DNA of 64,000 nt from Euryodendron excelsum. Taxonomy: Eukaryota > Streptophyta > Magnoliopsida > Ericales > Pentaphylacaceae. The stretch is from assembly GCA_033060915.1 (NCBI GenBank), contig CM065379.1, positions 37,939,318 to 38,003,317 on the forward strand. The letters run 5' to 3'. Position numbers and translations under genes: made by a program. The stretch's first letter is position 1; every line of letters starts with the position of its first letter. The notes under the pieces are model-generated. The model saw only the letters and a list, made by a program, of their open reading frames with translations. It was not told the origin of the DNA and ran no database searches. Positions 11,101 to 23,116 of this stretch are shown here, in pieces.

Positions 11101-11940
11101 CTAGGCGAACATGTCAACGTTGTCCCTCAAGAACTTCCTCAGCTGTTGCTTTAGCTCTTCAGGTGCGGCAGCCCCTATTTTCACTGTTCTGTTCTGCTTT
11201 GGTATCCCGACCAGGACATCTTCCAGTTCTTCAGCCGGCTCGCCCTTCCTGACTTCCTCCTCATCCCTTGGCTCGAGCTCTTCGATGACCAAGGTCTCCC
11301 TGCTGGGTTCTCCTTTGAGGGAGGCCATGTAGCACTCCCGTGCTTCCCTCTGGTCGCCCCTGGTGCACCCGACCCCAATGTTGGTCTGGAATTTGATCCG
11401 GAGATGGTTCGTGGAAGTGACTGCTTTAAACTGGTTCCGAGCAGTTCGGCCAATGATGGCGTTGTATGCAGATGGGCAATCCACAACTAGAAAGTGCACC
11501 ATTTTCGTTATCCGGTGTGGTTCCTCTCCAAAGGTGACTGGTAAGGGGATGAATCCAAGAGGGACCACCTAGTCTCTAGTGAAGCCGACCAGGGGACAGC
11601 TTGCCGGCTTCAACTTCTCTTGGCCAATCTACATTTTTTCGAAGGCCCCCCGGAACAGGATGTTAGCCGAGCTCACACTGTTGACCAAGATTCTCCAAGT
11701 TTTGAAGTTGGAGATCACCGCGAAGACGATCAGGGGGTCATCGTGTGGTTGGTGTAGCTCGGCTGCTTCTTCCTCCGTGAAGGTGATCCCGGGGCCCTCG
11801 GTCTTTATCTTCTTGCTGGCCGTCCCGACCAGCCTTACTTCTGCTTCGGTTCAGATGTCCCGAACATGCTTCTTCCTTGCCGAAAAGGACTCTCCTCCCC
11901 CAGCAAATCCTCCTACAATGACCCTTATCTCCCCAATGGG
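11101..11940 (-). pseudogene. pol: Aspartic protease and linker to RT
   Basis: The minus strand from 11940 reads IRVIVGGFAGGG, a typical pre-protease segment. The active site expected as VDNGSSADIL is VNSVSSANILF near 11690, so the catalytic aspartate is lost. Farther on, VPLGFIPLPVTFG and VDCPSAYNAIIGR (usual flap-side and C-terminal protease motifs) lie in the 11101-11568 frame, followed by an acidic linker leading to RT. TAG codons occur around 11570 and 11625 and in the FSARKKHVRDI region. The enzyme cannot work. Confidence 0.85.
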
Positions 11941-13324
11941 CTAGGTGGTTGTCTTTGTCCTTACTAGGCTGCGTCGTTCCCCCTTTGTTCGGTCTCGACC
12001 GGCCACATAGCGGTTGAGCCTTTCCTGTTTGATTAGATCCTCAATCTGTTGTTTCAGGTCTATACGGTCCTCCATTTCATGGCCATGATCACTGTGGAAC
12101 CGGCAGTATCTCCTTTTGTTCCTTATGCTCAAGGGTGTCTTCAGAGGCTCGGGCCATTTGAGGTCTGGGTCGTCTCTGATCTCCATCAGGACATCCTTCA
12201 ACTTCGTTGTGAGTGGGTTAACGTTTGATTCAGACCGCGGTTGCTAGTTTTGCTCGCCTTTGTCTCCCTCTCATCGTTTGAGGTTCCGTTCGACCTCTTC
12301 TTCTCTGTGCGCGAGCCACCCCCTTCGTCATTATCTCGCCTAGCACTCATGGCATCTTCTGCATTCATGTGCTTCTGAGCACGAAGCATCAATTTGGCCA
12401 TATCTTGGGGTGACCTCTTCGATAAGGAGAAGAGGAGTTTCCCACTTCTTAGGCCGCTTATGAACGCCGTGACAGCCACCTTGTCGTCCACGTCGTCCAC
12501 GGCCAGAGTCTCCTGGTTGAACCTCCGCACATACTCTTGTAACGTCTCCTCCTTCTTCTGTCTTACGGTCAGCAAGTACACTGTGGGCCTCCTTTGTCTC
12601 TGGGCCCCAATGTAGTGGCTTACAAAGAGCTTACTGAGTTCTTTAAAAGTGGAGACCGTAGTTGGTTTGATTTTGTTGAACTAGGTTCATGCCGAACCTT
12701 TCAACGTGATGGGGAAAGCCCTGCACATGATTTCGTCCGGCACTGCTTGCAGGTGCATGAGCGCCCTGAACGTCTCCAAGTGGTCCACCGGGTCTTTAGA
12801 TCCATCAAATGCATCCAAAGTCGGCATTTTGAACTTCGGGGGGAGTGGGTATTCCATCACCTTCTGCGTGAACGGGGAAGCCTTCGGCCAATAAGGGCGT
12901 CCACGGTGTTTGGAGCTTTAGCTTCCACTGCGGCTAAAACTCCTACCATCTGAGCTTGCATGGCCCTCAGTTGTTTATCCCAAGCATGGGAGCTCTCTGG
13001 CTTGTCGCCTACTATCTCCATCCTCGATGGGATAGGATGGCTCGTTTGTGCTTCTTCGATGTGGGGCTCACGGCGGAGGAGAGGGTCCTCAACCCATCCT
13101 CCATTGCCGTTTTCGTTACCGTTGGGGGGGATGGACGGATCCTTGTCGACCTCCTGCTCCTCTTGTTCTTCCGCCGACAGGTTGGGCCGCAGTGGAATCT
13201 CTACCGGAGGAGCTGGGTTTTGTTGGAGCAACTCTGTGTTTTGATGGACCAACTGTTGCATGCTGGCCATCATGTCAACCACCGTCTTCTCCAAGGCTAT
13301 CTTCTTTGCATTGGTGTCGGCCAT
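11941..13324 (-). pseudogene. gag: gag of the Tat element
   Basis: Gag would form the particle shell. The best start is the ATG at 13324-13322 (MADTNAKK), 68 bases inside the PBS, although the frame stays open upstream. The N-terminal region is Gln/Glu rich. After a frame shift near 12890 the Retrotrans_gag core begins (DGSKDPVDHLETF), then LQEYVRRFNQETLAVDDVDD and VTAFISGLRSGKLLFSL (12198-12581 frame). Two stops close together near 12685-12692 (TGA for Arg, TAG for Trp) break the core. The zinc knuckle YCRFHSDHGHEMED has Arg where the last Cys is expected. A TAG at about 11942 separates gag from protease. Confidence 0.88.
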
Positions 13325-13392
13325 CGAGTTTCCTTCTGGGAGGGTGCTAATCCCAAACCTAGTCAAGACCATGAAATGCCACGAGGATAGTC

Positions 13393-13412
13393 GTTTCTCA
13401 TAGACGGCGCCA
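13393..13412 (-). promoter_or_regulatory. Primer binding site, tRNA-Asp-like
   Basis: Two bases inside the 5' LTR the minus strand reads TGGCGCCGTCTATGAG. The first nine or ten bases match the reverse complement of a plant tRNA-Asp 3' end (TGGCGCCGTTG). Confidence 0.8.
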
Positions 13413-13414
13413 GC

Positions 13415-14034
13415 TGATGATGCAGCAAACTCGTGACGGCTTGCTCCCAAGTCTGAGATAAACTGCCCTCTCGACGGCCGGTGATCTCTTGCACTAAACC
13501 CACCGGTGTGGCGGAAGCCAAAGGCTCTCTGGTGTTCAAGTTAGATTCAAAGAGATCCAAAAAAGTGGGAGAGGAAAAGATGCCTTAGAGTTTCTTTTTA
13601 GGTCATGTATTTGCGTACCTTCGAAGGGGTGAGTTTTTCCTTCTATGTCTGCATAGGGGTGGTAAGTGGCTTCTCCACGTGATAACCTCTAGTTGAAGGA
13701 TCAGAGCGGTGTCAGAGCACTCGAGAGGATCATCCCCACACTCTTTGGTAGCGTGTGTCAGAACGATGTCAGGGGTAAGGTGGTTGTCGCTTGTACACTC
13801 CACGCCCACGCCCTAAGCGTGCGCCAGGATGTCCGATGTCAGTCGTGGAGCCCATCGATGGTTGTTCGTTCAAGATCGAGGGATGGTCTGATCAGGTATC
13901 CCTCAATCAGGCCGACGAGGCACCTGACCTGGTCGGGGATACTCCGACCAAGCCGGTGAGGCACCTGACTTGATCAGGGATACCACGATCAGGCGGGTGA
14001 AGAACTTGACCAATTAGAAGAAATGACATTACCA
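13415..14034 (-). repeat. 5' LTR of the Tat element
   Basis: 620 bp, TG...CA on the coding strand, with CTATT duplicated outside (14035-14039). It differs from its partner by scattered substitutions and by an extra copy of a short repeat around 13930-13985. Element transcription should start in this LTR; I could not pick a convincing TATA box. Confidence 0.93.
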
Positions 14035-15036
14035 CTATTGGTTGTTACTTTATGACAAATAACATACAAGTGGATGGTGGGGTTGATTTACTTTTGGGAA
14101 TATTCCTTAGAGTGTTGACATATTCTTTATTGTCAAACCTTACTGCGCTAAGAATAAAGGAATAATTAAAAAGAAATTCAAAGGACAAGAAAGAAGATAC
14201 GAAAAACAAAAAACGAAAAAGTTGGCAACCAATCACATGCATCGCAGCCTAATATGTGCATCGAGCCAAACAGTAAATATAGGAGGGTGGATCTGTGTGA
14301 TTGTGATTTGAATAACGAACGGTTGGGTGTCTCATTAGAATGTAGAAGACCAAGCCAAAACATCCTCCTCAGAATTCTAGAGTTGGCTTTGTGTATCTAA
14401 AGGGAAACTTTTGTCAAATGAAGGCTTATAGAATTTAAGAGAGGCTTGTAAAGATAGTAAAAACGACTGAAAAAACATTGGGAGCGAAGTAGCAGATAAA
14501 AAAAATGAACGTGTGCAATTTTAAAACTTGAATACCTTTTTAGTAGTTAAGGTTCAACTATTAGTATCAATTTGAATGTTTTGAGATTATCTCAAACTTG
14601 TGATCTCTGTTTATAATGGAGTGTTATCTCGCTTATAAATGAAAGTAGATTTGTTATTCTACTAAATCATATAAATTATCTGTGCTATTTTTTTCTTGTG
14701 TGTGTGTAGATTGCATCTGAGTTGAATGTCAACAATTTATTCTCAAATTTGTAAGGGGCATCAATTTGAAAGAGTAATTTTTTGCATAATCTCATTTCTT
14801 AATTGTTTTTCTCACTCTTTTAACACAAATTGGAAGACTTACATTAATAAATTCACATTGAACCACTCACGATTCTCAAACTGTCACAAACAAAAATCGG
14901 TAATTATATTAACCCTAGTGTTGACTTTGCATAATAAAATAAATTGTTATTAATAATTATCGTTAGCATTATCATTATTTGTAGAACAAATGGCTGACGC
15001 TTAGAGACAGAGTAGCACCACTGTTAAGATAACAAT

Positions 15037-15038
<2 letters not shown>

Positions 15039-15074
<36 letters not shown>
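15039..15074. repeat. (TC)n microsatellite
   Basis: About 18 TC units in a row. Confidence 0.95.
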
Positions 15075-15078
<4 letters not shown>

Positions 15079-16139
15079 TTAGAAACTTTTTTAAAAAAGG
15101 TTTCCACCTTATTAATGCTTTTCCCCAAATTTTACAAACGGTACCCAGCAAATGGAATTACTCAATTAGCCATACCGTTATGACTTGAAAGACCAGCTGC
15201 AAAATAAAACCCAAAGTCTTATGCCTTGTAAGATCAACTGCACAATAACATCCTTCAAAGGAGGCATTGTTGTCGATCATAAAGTCTAACAAGTCTTGTC
15301 CCTCTTTTATGAGAGGACTAGTTGAAGTGGCCCGTGCAATTCACCTGAGTATTATTTTTGCGGATTATATGTAAAAACTATTATGGTGGGAAGTACTTCA
15401 TTAACTATAAAAATAAGTTAAAAATATGACGGTAAAGCATGACAAATAATGGAACCAGTTATATGTGTTTGAAACATTTTTATTAACGCAATTTTCAAAA
15501 GAAGAAACTGTTACTTGGTATGCATCATAAGGTAAAGATATATGTTTAATGCACTCATTATATAATTGCTGACGTAATTTTTTTTTTTCACAATTATTTG
15601 TTGCTTGAATGCTAAGGTGAATTGGTAGCTTGGACTTGTTAAATTAATTATAACATTTTACATGGTGTTTGAGTCTGGGAATTGAATTAAATTAAAGATA
15701 TAGTGGTACTCTTTAAAAACTTTAGTCTCAAATTTATTGACCCAAATAACAAATTTTTTAGTTTATGTCATTAGAGAAAGAATCATAAATAAGAAGGGAA
15801 CATTAACATAAAAACTTAATGAGAAATCTTTTAATTTGGTACCATCTTTTCTTTTCTTTTTGTCTAGCCCTTCAGTGGCTGGTCCTGGTTTGACTTAGTT
15901 TCTTGTGTCTATTCTTCTTTTTTTTTTTCTTTTTCTTTTTTTTGTTCTGTAAAATGTCTAGGCTTTTATCCGACTACTCTTTCGAGCTCATTCAAAATCT
16001 CCATCCACATGAATTGTATAAATTTTATGCATTGCATGAAATATAGCTGACTACAAAAAGGGTATATGAAAATAATCAAACTTAAGAGCTCATGTTTAAT
16101 AAATTACAAGGTGTAGAATATTAAATAAAAGCAAATGTG

Positions 16140-16740
16140 TACAGTCCATTTAAAAAAAAATCGAAGGTTATGTTTAGTTTAAGGATTTGGTGATGAAAAA
16201 AAAAGCAAGGAAAAAGAAAAAAAATACTTTTTATTATGTTATTTTTTCTCGCACAATTTTTTTTTATTTACTTTTTTCTTTATAAGTCCCGATTTCAAAC
16301 ACAGTAGAAACTAAATATTTGAGAGAATTCCTCAATAGGGGCAAAATAGCCAAATCATTGTACACATCTAGCCAACCAAAATGCTCCAGCAAGGCCCATG
16401 CATTTAAGACAAAATGCAGGGGTAGAACAATCCGGGAAAGAAGTAGCAAATGTCTACAGTCCATTTAAAAAAAAAAAACCTAGAAGGCTATGTTTAGTTT
16501 AAGGATTTGTTAATTAAAAAAAGAAATAAAAAAAAAGAGAGAATAAAAAAATTATTTTATTTTGTTCTACTTTTTTACATATTTCTATTTTTTTTTGTAC
16601 TTTCTTCTTTATAAATTCTAGTTTTCAAACACAGCATTATAAACATCTAGCCAACCAAAATGCTCGAGTAAGGCCAGGCATTTAAGACAAAATCTAGGGG
16701 TAGAATAGTTTGAGAAAAAAGTCGACACATATCTTTTGTG
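16140..16740. repeat. Tandem duplication of about 300 bp
   Basis: Two diverged copies follow each other. Shared blocks: CAGTCCATTTAAAAAAAA at 16142 and 16457, TATGTTTAGTTTAAGGATTTG, TTTCAAACACAG, and ACATCTAGCCAACCAAAATG at about 16363 and 16648. The spacing is about 285-315 bp. No coding sequence. Confidence 0.8.
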
Positions 16741-17869
16741 CTTAAAGCGATGAGGCAGACTCTCGAGCACAAGCCTCTTTTTATATATAGTGATATAAAT
16801 GGAATTAACTTAAACTCTAATGGCATAATAGTATTTGGGAAGTTACTCAAATTGGATTTCGTGACTCAATTTTCCATAATATGACATCTTAGTAAATGGA
16901 GGGTTTGGATCCCCTCCATTAGTACGCAATTTCATTAATTTCTTAACATGCAAAGATCAGGACGAAGAACCTGATATATTTTTCTGAACCTCAAAAGTTT
17001 ACAAAACCGATAAGTAATCGGACTATTTTTTGCCATTTAGTTAGCATATATAACTTTTCACTAAATTTTTTTGAATGGTATAGAATTGTATTGAAAATTC
17101 AATGGCCTATCATGTGTATTTTTTGATAGAAGTAGGAAAAAAATTAATAAAATTGCATACTATCCAAGGGGAGATGTAACATATGCACTAAAGAAAAAAT
17201 TATCACCTAACAAGTGAATAAATAGAAGAACACCCAGATTTGTTAAAGCCTCGAATTTATGTTATATTTTTTATATTCCCATAATTATTCTTAATCACCA
17301 ACCAATCCAAAATCGGTGTTTAGAATAAAAATGTCAATTTATTACTATCCAAAAGCCACCACTCGTGTAAATTGTATTACATAAAAACTATTCACACCTA
17401 GTTTTACATGTTTGTAACAGTGATGATCATTCGAATTCATGTATGCACCCATGTTTAGTATTATAATTCAGAAACACCAATATATTTTGTAAAGCCGTTT
17501 GATATCATATTTTTAGTTATAAAATAATATAAAAAATGAATAATTCATTTGCATGATGATTTTTTTGCTTTTTTTCAAATCACAGGAAAATTAATAATTA
17601 ATTTGGTGAAAAGACTTGCATAAACTCACCCACGTGATGGAGGTCATTTTCTCTCTCGTCTTGCTTAAACTCGCCACGTAACTAACTGAGAACACCTCTT
17701 TTAGTACATAGGTATGCATGCATTTTTTGGATCTTCGAAAAAACCATACAGTAAGAGACAAATATTCAGTAGATAAGTGGTACAATTGCAGCCATTAAAA
17801 TTAAAATTGGGATAATTAGACTTTTATGTGAGATTTTTAAAAAGGTCTAGTTAAACTCTCAAATTAAAT

Positions 17870-18341
17870 TGATGAGCACGAATAATCTGCAAGAGAAGAT
17901 GACAGTGAGAATACGTCGATCTTCTTTGAATCAATGGCACTGCGATGATTAAATTAGCAAGCTTAATCACAATAAATTGAACAAAAGACTCTAACTTTAA
18001 CTCTAGTGAACGTACCTTACACCTTAGTGGTATGAGACATTTATAGGTTTCGAAATGCCATAATCCCATTGGGAATTGAACTCTGTCTCCTCCTAGGAGT
18101 CGATCACTTTCAAATATTGTTTGTCTTGTGTTTGGACTTTATCATTTAGTATCCTAGTCTTTTTAGGAATGAACTTGCGTATGCTAGACTGACTTGATCC
18201 TTATTGGATCTGGGATGTAATTACCACTGTCAGAGTTTGCTTTTAGGCATTAGTGAGTTTGGGCCTCTCCTAACCCAAGTCGGCAACATGTTCTTAGTTG
18301 AGCTTGACCTATTGTATTGGCCCTGTTTATTTTGACCCACA
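17870..18341 (-). repeat. Candidate 3' LTR of a second Tat-type element
   Basis: Placed by analogy with the first element: the plus strand starts TGATGAGCACG and ends with a CA followed by AATTACTCCCAATCC, which on the minus strand is a purine-rich tract GGATTGGGAGTAATT at the 3' LTR edge. It lies just outside an antisense ORF as in the first element. No partner LTR is in the window, so the limits are inferred. Confidence 0.4.
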
Positions 18342-18661
18342 ATTACTCCCAATCCTTAGTGCCCTTTGGAAGGGGGCTGGGGCTGGTGCTGGTACTATAC
18401 AACTATAGGCACTTCTGGTGTAGTCATCAAGTGCAATTTAATAAGACGTGATTGTTGGGAAGTTCGAGTTTACTGCCGTTGTTTCATGCTTTTCTGCAGG
18501 TGAAGGGTTTTCTTGTCTGGACAAATCAACTGAACGAAAATACTTCAAATACTTTGCATTTGCTCATCATACGAAAAGACAAAACTCTCTGTAAGTTTCT
18601 CTCGTCTCTTCCTCTCTCTTTGCTCCCAAGCCTAAACCCTAGGACCTCCTATTTGTCTTCC
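18342..18661 (+). other. Leader of the second antisense ORF
   Basis: Noncoding; a splice-acceptor-like TTTTCTGCAGGTG near 18490-18502 and a pyrimidine-rich leader (about 18590-18625) precede the ATG at 18662. Transcription is inferred. Confidence 0.35.
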
Positions 18662-20785
18662 ATGGAGAACAAGCTTAGGAGTATGCTCAATAGTCCAGCT
18701 GCCATTACAACCTTCAAATGTAAATATGACTTCCCTGAAGGGGTACAGATTAAGTTAATTGGGCCTAAGGACGATGGCTGGTTTGAGAATGAGGAAGGGA
18801 CTCCCTTCGCTTTAATTGCCATTGTAAATGGTAGACTTAGGTTCCCAGTTCAGCCTTTCCTGATCGAAGTTCTAAACCACTATGGGATCTCTCCTATCCA
18901 ATTCCAACCCAATTCTTATAGGATAGTCATGGAAGTGATTGAGTTGAATAGGCACATGAACCAAAATTTAGGCCTCTACGAGTTTGATTATTGCTATTTG
19001 GCTGTAGAGTTGAGTGGAGCTAAGTCAAACCGAAAGAGGTACCATTTCTAGGCTAGGAGTGGGTTGAGAGAATTGGTCCAGTTCCTCTCTGGTTCGGGGA
19101 AGGGGATCGACGATGTTATTGTGAGGGTGAGTGGGCCATGGGAATTCGGGAGCAACCTAGAGAAGGTTCTCCCAGCCATGAGGTGTCGCAGAGTTCTAAA
19201 GACAATAGGTTAATCTCTGCCTACTTTATTAGGTTTTTCTTTTCTTTTTATCTCTGCTTGCATCTGTCTTTACTGATTCTAACATCTTGTTTTTGCTTTT
19301 CCAGTTGACTTCGATGTCAAAGACAAGGACTTTGAGCTAATCATGTGTTGATATCATCGCTGTCGGCCAAGTCTGGGCATATAAGGGTAAGGGCGAGTTG
19401 AGAGGAATTGATTAGATTGCCCACATTTTGTTGGGTTACCCGATCCGATACCAATCCTTCTTAGTAACTAAAGGAGTGCCGAGTAGTGTGATTGCCACCC
19501 AAAAGGTGAAGGAAGGCCAGCACCAACTCGAAGACTCTCCAACGGTCCTGCTGCAACTTCCTATTGTTGAGGGTTGCATGGAGCATCCATAACCCCGCAA
19601 TCTGGTTGCCGGTCTTAAGAAGAGCAGCATAAAAAAGAAGGTGGATGAAGCGACTGCATCCACCACCACTACTGCTGTTACTTCTGCCACCGGTGCTTCT
19701 TTGTTTATGGTGCCTCCTGCCATCACAGTCCCTGCTTCTCTCATAGTGGTGGATCTGGTTGAGTCCATGGTGCCTCAGGAGGCAAAGAGAAGAGAAAATT
19801 GGTTAAGGTTGCTGAGGCTGAAGGTGCTTCACAGAAGATAGCGTGCCTCGAACAGGAATATAAGGACAAATAGGAGGAGCTAGGGATTGAGGAGTTTGTG
19901 GTGTGACCAAAGGTTTGTGGTCGTGCCATGACTTCTCAGGATTTTGTCCTCTTTAGTGCTGATGTTTCTGTTGGGGCTCTCTAGGCCATTGTGCTTCCTT
20001 GATACATCAAGGAACTAAACAACACAGCCATCGAAGACCTCTTGATGGGGGCAGCTCACTTATCGATGGTGGTAAGGCATCTTCCCTTTGTTGTTTTCAG
20101 TTGATTCTTTGCCGGGTTTTTTACTGATGTCTTCTGCTATTTATTCTGATTAGGGAATGATTCAGAGCTTGAAGGTCATGGAGTGCTTCTATAGCCTGCA
20201 TGATCAGCATAAGAACTTGCTGAAGAAACATGGCAAGCTGAAGGATCACTTCCCTGACCGAGATCGGGATGTTCGTACTTTGTAGATGACGCTAAAGAAT
20301 AGCAAAGTCATCCTTGTTAAAACCCAAGCTTGCTTTATGCAGAAAGAGGAAGACTTCAATGTGGTGATGACTGAAGCTGTAGCTCTAAAGGCCTAGCTTA
20401 CCAAAGCTAAGAAGTCGGCATCTAAGGCGAAGGCAGGCTTGGCGGATGCCATGATAAATTTGGAGAAGTTGAAGGTGGAGTCATAAGCCCAATATACAAA
20501 GGATTATGAGGATATTGGGGACTCGTATGAAGGACAAGTCAAGAGATCTGCGAGCGACTTTTTCAAGAAGGCTGAAAGGCAACCATGAGGAAGCAAGCTC
20601 TGGACAAGTTTTTTCTTCTCTAGACAGAGACACCTACTAGGGGTGAAGTTGACTTGGAATCCGATGCAGAGGCTGATGAAGATGAAGAAGAAGAGGCTCC
20701 TTTTAGAGTCAAGTTAGCTAAAAATGTCAGGTCTGCTGACCTGCCTTCTACCAAGACCAACCTTGCTATTGACCCACCTTCGTAG
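18662..20785 (+). pseudogene. Second antisense ORF, Transposase_28-like
   Basis: Starts MENKLRSMLNSP at 18662. The first block to 19049 shows the putative gypsy-type transposon domain: VQIKLIGPKDDGWFENEEG, RLRFPVQPFLIEVLNHYG, ISPIQFQPNSYRIVMEVI. After a TAG at 19049 the frame continues with GLRELVQFLSGSGKG and VSGPWEFGSNLEKVLPAM. An intron-like gap 19207-19304 (pyrimidine tract, then CCAG) precedes VDFDVKDKDFE. A Ser/Thr/Lys-rich part (about 19620-19760) and a coiled coil (20160-20580; MIQSLKVMECFYSLHDQHKN) follow, and it ends with an acidic tail near 20785. Stops at several places make it a pseudogene. Architecture is the same as the antisense ORF at 4881-7084 but the sequence is well diverged. 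Confidence 0.7.
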
Positions 20786-21220
20786 TTTTCCCTTTCTTTG
20801 TATTTTTGCTTTCTTTTTGTAATTATGCCAGCAGGCAAGACAATTGTAATCTGTACTTTATTTATTTATTTAATACAACAAGATTTATTATTATCCATGT
20901 TTTTGCACTTCTTTTTGCTTAAGCTAAGTATTCCAACTCAAGTTTTTCTTTTCATGCTTTTGCTAGCTATTGTACTTGATTTGAGTGAGTTCAATTTCTA
21001 GCTAAGACCTTTCTTTTTTAGCCAAATTGTTTAGCCGAACTGTTCTATATGAGGAAGACTTAGTTTTCTACTAAGTTTTTGATTTGTCTTGGCCATTCTT
21101 GAGCTGACCTGGCAAACCGAGGCAGGAATAAGTTAAACACTTGGTTTTATTTTAAAAATTTTAACCTTCTTTAGCCGACTGCCAAACCTAGGCAGGACTA
21201 AGTTTAAGCACTTAGTTTTC
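20786..21220 (+). other. 3' end of second antisense ORF with short repeats
   Basis: The stretch has TTTGTAATTATG, several TTTATTTATT blocks and AATACAA, plausible for polyadenylation. Two diverged copies of a unit containing CCAAACC(T/G)AGGCAGGA and ACTTAGTTTT/ACTTGGTTTT lie at about 21090-21215, in the same place as the 57-bp repeats of the first element. Confidence 0.4.
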
Positions 21221-21643
21221 ATGACCTTATTGTCGACTGTCAGAGAAGTTGATGCTAAAATTTTTGTATGGAGGAGCATCATCACAAGATTGGGGATACC
21301 TCGTGCACTAGTTTCAAATAACGGCACCCAGTTCGAAGACAACATGTTCAGCGGATTCTACAACAAGCTTGGGATTAGAAACTACTATTCAATGTCGGCC
21401 CATCCGTAGTGCAACGGGCAAGCCGAAATATCAAATAAGACTATGTTAAATGGGATCAAAAAGAGACTAGAAAAGGCTAAGGGAAGATGGGTGAAAGAAC
21501 TGCTCAACGTCTTATGGTCTTACAGAACCACTCCAAAGAGATCTACTGGAGAAACCCCTTTCTCAATGGCATATGGGGAGGAGGCAATAATACTCTCGGA
21601 GGTCGGACTTCCAACCATTAGATCAGCAACATTCAGGCTTTAA
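21221..21643 (+). pseudogene. pol: Integrase fragment cut by an LTR
   Basis: Plus-strand frames carry the middle and end of a Ty3/gypsy integrase: SIITRLGIPRALVSNNGTQF (catalytic Asp replaced by Asn), then after a TAG at 21409-21411 the block [20 protein letters not shown] with the catalytic Glu and [20 protein letters not shown]. It stops at ATFRL, where a long LTR starts at 21644. The N-terminal half is absent. It lies in the same direction as the neighbouring antisense ORF, unlike the first element, so it was inverted or belongs to another insertion. Confidence 0.8.
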
Positions 21644-22945
21644 TGTAAGCACCCCATTTTTGACCACTCAACGATCTCCGGCCAAACCGGGCTCACTTTC
21701 AAACATCACATGCACATTTGGTTCCAAGCCACCTTCCAAACTCCAATGCAGTCCACCAGTTGCTTCTTGGGCCTGTTGAGCCCATTTGAAGCCAAATAAC
21801 CATTTTGTCCCTAGGCATCCAATTGCCTCCTAAAACCACACCGGCTCTGGGTATCAAACTGGTTACCTTCTAGGGGTGCTTCTAACAGTATTCATAGCCT
21901 TCTAGTACCTTTCTGGACCATTCTGAGTCCATTCCGATAAGCCCGTTATGACAAGACCGTTTTGTCCCTAGTGGGCCGGTCGTCTTTTCCAACCATACCG
22001 GTTTTGGGTATCAAACTGGCAATTCCTCAAAACACTTTTAATAGTGTTTCCAAACTTCAAATCTTCTTACGAATCACTCTGGGTCAATCTTTATATTTTT
22101 TTTTCAGTTCAAATGACTGTTTTGCCCTTCATGGGCCGGTCGCACCTTTCCACTATTCCAACTCTGATCATCAAGTTAGTTACCTATGGGACACTCTTTT
22201 AGGGGTTTCCATCCATCCCCGGCCTTCTGGATCATTCCTAGACTTTTTAGAGTCACTTCTAGTGAAGTTAGGCCAAAAATTGCATGGTAGTCACTAGGAC
22301 AGGCACCCAAATCTTCTGCCTTGCATCACAAAGGTCAAAAAATGGCCTCACGCCAAAAATTGGCTTGACAGTACTGCAACAAAGCTCAAATCACTAACCC
22401 TCCCCCTACATAAAAACGGTCCGCAAACTTAGTCCAAAAACTCTGCTTCACTGAAAAAAGAGCTTGAATTCTCTTAAAACCCTAATTCTCTTAAGCCTCC
22501 TCAAACCCTAGCCTCTATACACCTTATACACTCAAACATAAGCCTCCAAGCATCCATTAAAGATTAAGTGTTGCATCTTCAAAGCTCTCAAGATTTAAGC
22601 AAAGCAAACAAAGCAATCAAAGTAAGAAGAAAACAATGTTGGTTTTCTATTTACTTTTATGTAATCCCCCTCTCTGTTCTCTTTTCTAACCCACTTGGGT
22701 TTTCTTCTATTTTGATCCTCATATTCTACCCCCTCTTCTTACATGCTTAAAACAAGGGACTTTTCGGTTCATGCGTAGGAAAACTTATTGAAGGTCACCA
22801 TGTTGGAGGCTTTCTTTAAGTTTAACCTTAGACGGTGTGGGTCTGGCCTCCTTGATCATGTTGTGAAGCCTAACCCTGTATGTTCACATTATTATTACAT
22901 TGAAATTGTCATGTTCATGCATTGCATTCAAAGTTGTTTTCAAAC
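21644..22945 (+). repeat. Long-family LTR, 5' part (LTR-A)
   Basis: Starts TGTAAGCACCCCATTTTTG directly in the integrase remnant. It resembles the first part of the LTRs at 36839-41455 and 50740-55335 read in reverse complement, e.g. GCATGGTAGTCACTAG near 22284. A leader-like stretch with AAACCCTA repeats lies at 22440-22520. It stops at 22945 where the next LTR begins; the rest should lie beyond the later insertions. Confidence 0.8.
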
Positions 22946-23116
22946 TATAAGCACCTTATTTTTGCCCGCTAGGTAATCTCCGACCCGACCAGATCTAATT
23001 CTTAAACAATCACAGCACGTACAAGCTCAAGATGAGCCTTTCAATCTCCAATCTAATCAACTGGTCATTACTCGGGCCCACAAGGTCCCGCTAGAGCCAT
23101 AAGCACCATCATTTTA

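Larger units (their letters stand above)
3673..14034 (-). mobile_element. Complete Ty3/gypsy Tat-lineage LTR retrotransposon
   Basis: Boundaries are precise: LTRs at 3673-4241 and 13415-14034, 5-bp duplication CTATT at 3668-3672 and 14035-14039, PBS at 13393-13412 and purine tract at 4242-4258. On the minus strand the order is 5' LTR, gag, protease, RT, RNase H, second RNase H, integrase, tandem repeats, then a plus-strand (antisense) ORF, then the 3' LTR. Domain order RT-RNH-aRNH-INT (integrase C-terminal to RT) is Ty3/gypsy, and the extra archaeal-type RNase H plus a long 3' region with an antisense ORF point to the Tat lineage. Many stops and lost catalytic residues show it is dead. A clean duplication shows it inserted as one unit into the flanking AT-rich DNA. 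Confidence 0.95.
14040..17869. other. AT-rich intergenic region
   Basis: Host-flank sequence interrupted by the Tat element insertion. All reading frames are short and unconvincing. It holds a TC microsatellite, a tandem duplication and a small hairpin with GGAGG/CCTCC arms near 16900-16921. I see no RNA gene, exon series or conserved protein. Confidence 0.55.

Noticed and set aside
12956..13390. 144-residue plus-strand frame and overlapping ones
   Set aside because: These lie opposite gag; the minus-strand frame matches retroelement gag and explains the open frame.
14040..17869. Host gene in the only stretch free of clear elements
   Set aside because: Frames are all under 80 residues, AT-rich, without domain motifs or plausible exon series.
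18010..18110. tRNA gene, because of a GGAATTGAACTC block
   Set aside because: It resembles a reversed T-arm only locally; no acceptor stem or anticodon arm could be fitted.
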